A stretch of 5,999 bases of DNA from Desulfohalobiaceae bacterium (GTDB taxonomy: Bacteria; Desulfobacterota; Desulfovibrionia; Desulfovibrionales; Desulfothermaceae), in the NCBI GenBank assembly GCA_021737115.1, contig JAIPER010000237.1, positions 1 through 5,999 on the forward strand, given 5' to 3'. A program made the position numbers and the translations under genes. Below the pieces are notes generated by a model. The model was not told where the DNA came from. It worked only from the letters and a program-made list of their open reading frames with translations, and made no database searches. The stretch's first letter is position 1. Every line of letters starts with the position of its first letter. Below, piece by piece: positions 1 through 4,900 of this stretch.

Positions 1-20
1 CATGCCGCAAGGCGATGGCA

Positions 21-54
21 TTTGCCTGCCAGCCTCTTATTGCTGGCAGGCAAA
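21..54. repeat. Perfect 13-bp inverted repeat (hairpin)
   Basis: The arm TTTGCCTGCCAGC at 21-33 is the exact reverse complement of GCTGGCAGGCAAA at 42-54, separated by an 8-nt loop. Neither strand has a T-run directly after the stem, so it is not a textbook intrinsic terminator. It could be a transcript-end stabilising hairpin or part of a dispersed intergenic repeat together with the tandem motif that follows. A shorter inverted repeat, ATGCC at 2-6 with GGCAT at 17-21, lies just before it. Confidence 0.75.
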
Positions 55-64
55 AAGAAAACCT

Positions 65-91
65 ATCCGTGTCAATCCGTGTGATCCGTGG
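65..91. repeat. Tandem ATCCGTGT motif, three units
   Basis: ATCCGTGT occurs at 65-72 and 75-82, followed by ATCCGTGG at 84-91, so the units are spaced 10 and then 9 bp, close to one helical turn. Similar ATCCGTGT strings occur between genes in a number of bacterial genomes, from memory rather than a search. The function is unknown. It may belong to one dispersed element together with the hairpin immediately to its left. Confidence 0.6.
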
Positions 92-141
92 GCAATAATC
101 TGCTTTCTATCATTTTCAAAGTATCCGCGGAAGACTACCTA

Positions 142-182
142 GCGCCGGGTCCGGCGAAAAAACGGACCCGGCGCCTTTTTTT
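142..182 (+). terminator. Strong intrinsic terminator
   Basis: GCGCCGGGTCCG at 142-153 pairs perfectly with CGGACCCGGCGC at 163-174, giving a 12-bp GC-rich stem with a 9-nt loop. One C and seven T residues (176-182) follow. The T-run is on the + strand only, so this ends a rightward transcript that starts left of the window. It would also insulate the downstream region from readthrough. Confidence 0.9.
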
Positions 183-251
183 GAAATTACCATCTTTTTT
201 AAATTTTATCAATCAGATACCAGAAGTAGGCCCGAAATGGACCTCCTGTTA

Positions 252-339
252 TACTGATCCAATTTTGGTTTTTACTACAAATACTGGTGACCTTAAGTGT
301 CCAGGCCCGAATTTCACAAAAAGCTAAGTTGGATCAGTA
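252..339. mobile_element. MITE-like 88-bp repeat, copy 1
   Basis: This 88-bp segment begins TACTGATCCAA and ends TTGGATCAGTA. Its outer 22 bp form an imperfect terminal inverted repeat (19 of 22 positions match). A second copy of exactly the same length lies at 1087-1174 in the same orientation, with 80 of 88 positions identical and similarity ending at the inverted termini. TA flanks both sides (250-251 and 340-341), which could be a 2-bp target duplication but is weak evidence. No transposase is encoded, so any movement would need an enzyme supplied elsewhere. Alternatives are an IS remnant made of joined ends, or a repeated regulatory module. Confidence 0.7.
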
Positions 340-402
340 TATACATGAGCCTTATAAGGTTTCAGTGAAGGCAGATATAAAAGCGCAATTTATGCCAACT
401 TC

Positions 403-411
403 TGGTATAAT
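403..411 (+). promoter_or_regulatory. Extended -10 promoter of MucR-like gene
   Basis: TGGTATAAT is a perfect extended -10 element (TGn followed by TATAAT at 406-411). No good -35 hexamer is visible at 16-18 bp upstream, which fits an extended -10 promoter. Transcription would start near 417-419, leaving a leader of about 80 nt before the ATG at 501. Perfect palindromes sit nearby: CCTTATAAGG at 350-359 and ATGATCAT at 412-419, the latter at the predicted start site. Either could be an operator. Confidence 0.6.
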
Positions 412-432
412 ATGATCATCTAGGAAGATAGA

Positions 433-450
433 CTCTTTACAGTGTAAGAG
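433..450 (+). promoter_or_regulatory. Inverted repeat in MucR-like gene leader
   Basis: CTCTTTACA at 433-441 and TGTAAGAG at 443-450 are inverted repeats with one unpaired T. The repeat lies inside the predicted 5' leader, downstream of the extended -10 element. It could be a protein-binding operator or a small RNA hairpin. No protein can be assigned to it from sequence alone. Confidence 0.4.
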
Positions 451-488
451 AAATGGGGTACGTTTATCTTTATTGCAACTTAAAAAAC

Positions 489-494
489 AAGGAG
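489..494 (+). promoter_or_regulatory. Ribosome binding site fixing the ATG at 501
   Basis: AAGGAG at 489-494 lies 6 nt before the ATG at 501, which is ideal spacing. An in-frame ATG at 453 would add 16 residues (MGYVYLYCNL...) that are not typical of the family and has no comparable site upstream. The start at 501 gives the family-typical N-terminus MEEYVQEALEIVKAQ. Confidence 0.8.
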
Positions 495-500
495 AATGTT

Positions 501-902
501 ATGGAAGAGTATGTACAGGAAGCTTTGGAAATCGTGAAGGCCCAGGCAGGCGTGAGGAATATGACTGAAGATGAAATCTCTTCAATGGTCAAGACGCTGT
601 CCGAAAGTATTAAATCTGTCTCCACAGGCGACGAGTCCATGGAAAGCGTTCAAGGCAAACAGGAACCTGCTGTGGACCCAAAGAAAGCGATTCGGGAAAA
701 ATCGGTTGTCTGTCTTGAATGTGGCAAAACATTTAAGGTTCTGACCAAGAGACATTTTGCAACCCATGGTCTGACTCCTGAAGAGTATAAGCAGAAATGG
801 GGCTATAAGAAAAACCAGGCCTTGATTGCCAAAGGTCTTGCCCGGGATCGTAAGAACAAAATGCAGGAAATGCAGCTTTGGAAAAGAAGAAAGAGTGCAT
901 GA
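501..902 (+). CDS. MucR/Ros-family zinc-finger transcriptional regulator
   Basis: This 133-residue protein is a DNA-binding regulator of the MucR/Ros family. Members bind AT-rich promoter DNA, often repress their own gene, and control surface polysaccharide, motility or host interaction genes in alphaproteobacteria. The role in this lineage is not known to me. The N-terminal helical part (residues 1-40, MEEYVQEALEIVKAQ...) is the usual oligomerisation region. A variable polar linker covers about 41-65. The zinc finger follows, with putative ligands C71, C74, H85 and H89 (C-x2-C-x10-H-x3-H), then the family signature GLTPEEYKQKWGY (90-102) and a basic C-terminal tail rich in K and R. The gene is a single-gene unit between its own promoter and a strong terminator, and it is bracketed by two 88-bp repeats. 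Its sequence is visibly more AT-rich than the genes to the right. The family call is firm; targets are unknown. Confidence 0.93.
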   Translation: MEEYVQEALEIVKAQAGVRNMTEDEISSMVKTLSESIKSVSTGDESMESVQGKQEPAVDPKKAIREKSVVCLECGKTFKVLTKRHFATHGLTPEEYKQKWGYKKNQALIAKGLARDRKNKMQEMQLWKRRKSA

Positions 903-920
903 TAGCTCTTATGTTAACAG

Positions 921-953
921 GCCCGCTTCTAAAATAGAAGCGGGCTTTTTTTT
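921..953 (+). terminator. Intrinsic terminator of MucR-like gene
   Basis: GCCCGCTTCT at 921-930 pairs perfectly with AGAAGCGGGC at 936-945 across a 5-nt loop (AAAAT), followed directly by eight T residues (946-953). It lies 18 nt after the stop codon of the regulator gene and closes that transcript. Confidence 0.93.
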
Positions 954-1020
954 ACAAACGCGAGGAATAAATTGCAAGGCTGCGAAATTTCAAGCATCAG
1001 CTGCCAGGATTTTCGAATAG

Positions 1021-1076
1021 GCAAAACGAATAAGGAATTAATGTTTTGCGAAGCCAAAACATAATTCTCGATTATG
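1021..1076. repeat. Cluster of interlocking inverted repeats
   Basis: Three pairings share sequence. GCAAAAC (1021-1027) can pair with GTTTTGC (1043-1049). GAATTAATGTTTTG (1035-1048) can pair with CAAAACATAATTC (1055-1067), a 13-bp stem with one bulged A. CATAAT (1060-1065) can pair with ATTATG (1071-1076). The pairings exclude one another, so a transcript could switch folds, or this may be a decayed palindromic repeat. No T-run follows. It lies after the regulator's terminator and just before the second 88-bp repeat, so it may not be transcribed. Confidence 0.55.
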
Positions 1077-1086
1077 ACGACCGTAA

Positions 1087-1174
1087 TACTGATCCAATTT
1101 TGGTTTTGACAACAAAGACTGGCGACCCTAAGGCTCCAGGCCCAAATTTCACAAAAAGCTAAGTTGGATCAGTA
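1087..1174. mobile_element. MITE-like 88-bp repeat, copy 2
   Basis: This is the second copy of the element at 252-339, in the same orientation and of identical length, differing at 8 of 88 positions. All eight differences fall in the interior (element positions 22-58), while the first 21 and last 30 bp are identical. That suggests the ends are what is conserved, as expected if a transposase or other protein recognises them. The flanks are AA on both sides (1085-1086 and 1175-1176), a weak 2-bp duplication candidate. The right end lies only 35 nt before the start codon of the YIP1-like gene. Confidence 0.7.
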
Positions 1175-1177
1175 AAG

Positions 1178-1183
1178 TATAAT
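1178..1183 (+). promoter_or_regulatory. Candidate -10 box for the YIP1-like gene
   Basis: TATAAT at 1178-1183 is a perfect -10 hexamer lying 4 bp outside the right end of the second 88-bp repeat, which would give a leader of about 20 nt. The -35 window (around 1153-1161) falls inside the repeat and reads AAAAAGCTA, a poor match to TTGACA. Promoter strength is therefore uncertain, or an activator is needed. Confidence 0.45.
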
Positions 1184-1198
1184 AACCCAGAATTCAAC

Positions 1199-1203
1199 AG
1201 GAG
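1199..1203 (+). promoter_or_regulatory. Ribosome binding site of YIP1-like gene
   Basis: AGGAG at 1199-1203 is 6 nt upstream of the ATG at 1210. It supports that start over other in-frame candidates. Confidence 0.75.
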
Positions 1204-1209
1204 AAGAGT

Positions 1210-1743
1210 ATGGACCCCTTTGTCAACCGGATGATTCGGGCGGCCAAACTGGATGTCGGACTCTATGAAGAAGTGGAAGCGGATACAGGCGCCATGAAAC
1301 AGGCCATGGGGGTTGTGGTTCTCTCAAGCCTTGCGGCCGGCATCGGAGTGGTCACGACCCAGGGCCTTAGCGGAATTTTCTTGGGCACCATTACCGCCTT
1401 GCTGGGCTGGTATGTCTGGGCTTTACTCACCTATTTCATCGGTGCCAAAATGCTGCCCGAACCACATACGCATGCGGATCAGGGCGAATTGCTCCGGACC
1501 ATCGGATTTTCCAGCGCTCCAGGACTGATCCGGATTCTGGGCATTATCCCGTTCTTGCGCGGGATAGTATTTTTCGCCGCCAGCATCTGGATGCTGGTGG
1601 CAATGGTGATCGCCGTCAGGCAGGCTCTGGATTACGAGAGCACTCTCCGGGCCGTCGGCGTCTGCGTCATTGGCTGGTTGATCCAGGTGCTGTTGCTTGG
1701 CTTGCTTCTGGCCGTTTTCGGGGGCGTGCCCCAGCCTGGGTAA
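1210..1743 (+). CDS. YIP1-family multi-pass inner-membrane protein
   Basis: This 177-residue protein looks like a bacterial member of the YIP1 domain family, whose molecular function is not established in bacteria. After a polar N-terminus (MDPFVNRMIRAAKLDVGLYEEVE, charged and probably cytoplasmic) come hydrophobic segments at about residues 33-50, 54-79, 104-116, 119-137 and 147-171, giving four or five membrane spans. A short histidine-containing polar loop (MLPEPHTHADQGEL, 81-94) separates the second and third segments. The motif around 95-105 (LRTIGFSSAPG) resembles the conserved loop of the family, where a hydrophobic helix follows a GFS-AP segment. The gene has a good ribosome binding site and is followed after 11 nt by a 58-aa gene, probably in the same transcript. 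The family call rests on the topology and this motif and could be another DUF of the same clan. It could contribute to membrane trafficking or stress, but nothing here shows that. Confidence 0.78.
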   Translation: MDPFVNRMIRAAKLDVGLYEEVEADTGAMKQAMGVVVLSSLAAGIGVVTTQGLSGIFLGTITALLGWYVWALLTYFIGAKMLPEPHTHADQGELLRTIGFSSAPGLIRILGIIPFLRGIVFFAASIWMLVAMVIAVRQALDYESTLRAVGVCVIGWLIQVLLLGLLLAVFGGVPQPG

Positions 1744-1754
1744 GGGACGGTTCC

Positions 1755-1931
1755 ATGAAGGCCTTTGTCATCGTCCGGGATTTTCTCATTTTCATTGCCG
1801 GGGTTTGGTTCTTTCAGTTGAAAAGCGGGTACACTTTTCCGGAAGGGGACAACCTGCTTCTGTACTTTGTGGCCATCCCCATCATCTGCACAAATCGCGT
1901 TTGGCGCGAAGTGTGCAGCGGATATCAATAG
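1755..1931 (+). CDS. Small putative two-span membrane protein, 58 aa
   Basis: This open frame starts at ATG 1755, with AAGGG at 1742-1746 placed 8 nt upstream as a plausible ribosome binding site, and ends at TAG 1929-1931. The 58-residue product begins MKAFVIVRDFLIFIAG and has two hydrophobic stretches, about residues 4-20 and 33-46, around a polar loop (QLKSGYTFPEGDN). The tail is basic and polar (TNRVWREVCSGYQ). It follows the YIP1-like gene by 11 nt, so it is probably translated from the same message. Its last 7 bases overlap the stop end of the convergent tamB gene. I do not recognise a family. The spacing, ribosome binding site and hydrophobic pattern support a real gene, but short length makes chance possible. 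Confidence 0.6.
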   Translation: MKAFVIVRDFLIFIAGVWFFQLKSGYTFPEGDNLLLYFVAIPIICTNRVWREVCSGYQ

Positions 1932-4900
1932 CTGTACTCCCAGAGGATCTCAACCCCCTGATTGAACGATCCGGCCGAGGACTCCAGGGTGATCTGAGGA
2001 GTGAGTTCGATCTGCACGGTGACTTCGCTGCTTTCAGCTCCAAGCCCCTGCTCCACCTTGAAGTAGATGTACTCATTCAGGTATTTCCCCATGCCCACCA
2101 CTGGCCCCCCTTCTTGCCCTGCTTGGGTTTTTATGTCCAGTTCGTCCAGGCCCATGGTCTGCCTGAACTTGTCCATGATGCCCTGACCGGTGCCCCCCCT
2201 GGTCAGGGTCCTGACGGCCAGGGCCAGCTTCACGGCCTGGACCGGGGTGATCTCGCTCAGGTCGCGGTCGAACAGGAGTCGGGCCAGGATTTCGTCTCGG
2301 GGCAGAGAAGGTTCCGAACTGAGGGCCAAGGCGGGATCTGTCGTGGAACCGGTAATGGACAGAGTGATGCTCAAATCGCCGGAGCGGGTTACGGCCTGGA
2401 TGTCTAGAATGGGTTTGGGCGGAATCTCATTGACAAAGGTGATCAGCCCTTGTTTGAGGTCAAAGCGCTTGGTCAAAAAATCAACGTGTCCCCGGATCAA
2501 TCTGATATTCCCATTGATCTTCGGTTCGGCGGCCGTGTTTGTGATTCGGAAATCTCCCTGCCATTCGGAATCCAGTCCCTTTCCCCGGACGAAACACCGG
2601 GAGGGGATGCTGATCCGGATATCCAGGTTCAGGGCGGACAGGGCGGATGGCTGCGACTTCCCGGACTTGTTCTTTTGAGAGGTCTCTGTTCGAGAATCGG
2701 TTCTGACAACGGTTAAGCCTTCCAGGCCTTGGGGGCGGGCCTCGGGGATTCTGACTTCGATGGGGGTGATGCTCAATTCGCCGGAGAGTTCGGAGGCGGT
2801 GACGTCTTTTGTAAAGTGGATCTCACCATCTGTTTGGGCGCTCAGAGCATCCATTCTGACCAGCCTGGCCTTTTCCAGGAGCAAAGAAGCGTCTGCCAAA
2901 AATCCGTTATCCGGCGGCAGGCTCAGCTTTCCAGTTACACTGATCGTGCCCTCTTGTCCGTCGGAAGCGGTCAGGGATTGTAGATGAATGGTTTTGTCTT
3001 CAAAGGTGCATTGCAGAGACAGGTCTCGTAAGATTGTGCCGGAGTGGACATTTTCATAGCTTCCCTGTTCTAAAACCGCCCTGCCTTTCAGGTCGGGGGC
3101 AGGCAGAGAACCGGAGAAGCCGAGGTCGGTTTTAAGACGACCAGCCACCCGTTGGCCCTCTAAGTCCAGCATGGCGCCTAGGGGCTCCAGATTTGCGGTC
3201 ATGTGGGCCGATCCTTTCAGCCCGTCCCCGGGTTTAAGGACAAAAGGACGCAGAGAGAGCCGGGTCGGGACCTGCAGCCTGGTCTTCACCTCAACCCCAG
3301 GGCTCGCGGCCTGGAGTGCGGCCTGAAAGTCATCCTGGCGATAGGAAGCGGTCAGATCGGCCGTGATCGGGTGAATCTCCGGTAGGTCATCACCGACCGG
3401 CTGCAGCCCTTGAATACTGGTTACGAGGTCCAGTTCCGGCTGCTTCGGGGTTCCGGCCAGATCCAGCTCCAGAGAGATCTGCCCCAGAAGCGGCGGCAAG
3501 GCTTCGGCTTCCAGGGTGGAGAGGTCAAAGCCGCTCAGGCTGATCCTGCCCTGCAGCCGGTCCTGCTCGAGATCGGTCGTGACCCGCAACTCCCCCTGTC
3601 CGAGATTCAGCCCCGGGCAGGAGAGACGAAGGTCCTGGCCTGAGCGTTCGAAGGCGAGGGGCTTCGTCCAGGAGAGGGGGATGCTGCCGAAACCGCCGCT
3701 TCCGCTCTTAAGGACAATCCGCTGCAGGGTCTCCGTGATGGACAAACGTCCCCGAGTCTGCAGCCGGAAGGGCTCCCGGGCCGTTCCCCGAAGATTCAGG
3801 GCCAGATCAAAGGCGTCTCTGTCTCCCTTGACGGTGACCTCAGTCTGTTTCAAAAGGACGCCAGCGGTGTTTATCCTGCGTCCCGAAAGATGCAGGTCGA
3901 GTTTTTGTCCGGGAATATCCAGCACCTGAAGTTTCCCGCTCAGGGCAGCCGCGCTGAGGCCGGAGTAGGACAGATCATTGGCCTGGAATTGCAGGATCGT
4001 CTTCGGGTTGTCGAGGGGGCCGGCCGCGGTCAGCTCCAGGCTCAGACCACCGGCTATCCCGGGATCCGGGATAAAGGCCTGGAGCCAGGAGACGTCCCCG
4101 GCCTGAAGGTCGAGGCTCGTCTGAAGCGACGTCTCAGGGAGATCGAGACTCAGGGAGCCGGTGAGTATGGTCTGCGGGGCCTGGGCCTTGATGTTCTTTA
4201 GCTGCAAAAACTGGTCCGAGTAGGCCACCTCGGTCCTGAATTGAAAAAGGCTATTCGATCTGGCCAGATCGAGGCTGAGCTCTCCCTGGGGGGACGAGGG
4301 GAGCCCGCCTGCCTCAGCCCGGACGGTCAGGGTGGCCGGCAGCAGGGGAGGGAGTCTGAACTCGGAGACTTCAGCTTTCATGGTGGCCCTGAAATCCGTG
4401 AAACTCCCCTGGAGTCCGCCGCTCGCCTCCACCCGGCCCTGACAGGCCAGGTCCTTGCAGAAAGCGAGCTGCTCCAGCCTGGGGCCGGTCAGATTCCAGT
4501 CGAGGTCCACATCCTTTGTCTTAAGCCCGATGCCGCCTCTGAGGGTCAGATCGAGGTGATCGCCCGCAAGGGCTGCCGACTCCAGATTCATCCTCTGCTT
4601 GTCGAGTCCCAGCCTGAACTCGAGCCCGGGATTTTTGCCGGTCAGCTCAAGCAGATCCTGGGGCAGGCCCCCCAGATCCAGGAACCGGGTTCGGCCCCGG
4701 GCCGATATCTCCCGGCTTTGGAGGTTGCCGCTGGCCTCGCCGCTCATCTTCAGTCCCCCGCTCAGAGGCAGAGATACGTCCAGGGACAGGTCCTGTATGT
4801 CCTGAAGCGCGGCCGTTACTTCGGCCTGGAATCGGCCGTTGGTCCGCAACCAGCCGTTCAAGGCCAGATCTTCGTTCGGGGTGGTGATTTTCATCTGCTC

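Larger units (their letters stand above)
1..500. other. Gene-free left region
   Basis: No convincing protein gene lies here. Short open frames cross a strong terminator hairpin and a mobile-element-like repeat, so they are unlikely to be real. The stretch holds, in order, a perfect inverted repeat, a tandem ATCCGTGT motif, a + strand terminator, an AT-rich spacer in which I see nothing clear (183-251), an 88-bp repeat, and the promoter and leader of the MucR-like gene. A + strand gene probably ends to the left of the window, because a + strand terminator is present without a gene to serve. Confidence 0.7.

Noticed and set aside
247..255. TGTTATACT as an extended -10 promoter at the left junction of the first 88-bp repeat
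   Set aside because: The match is good but no -35 is visible, the nearest gene is more than 240 bp away with a better promoter of its own, and AT-rich DNA yields such matches by chance.
88..327. 79-aa + strand open frame
   Set aside because: It runs through the strong terminator at 142-182 and most of the first 88-bp repeat, has no ribosome binding site, and starts within the ATCCGTGT tandem.
453..500. 16-residue N-terminal extension of the MucR-like protein from ATG 453
   Set aside because: The ATG at 501 has AAGGAG at ideal spacing and gives the family-typical N-terminus. The extension is better read as leader.
1106..1111. TTGACA inside the second 88-bp repeat as a -35 box
   Set aside because: The sequence 17 bp downstream (around 1129-1134) is not a -10, the perfect TATAAT at 1178 is far too distant, and copy 1 lacks the hexamer.
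1697..2407. 236-aa + strand open frame spanning the YIP1-like gene end and the tamB end
   Set aside because: It overlaps three better-supported genes in other frames and shows no recognisable domain.
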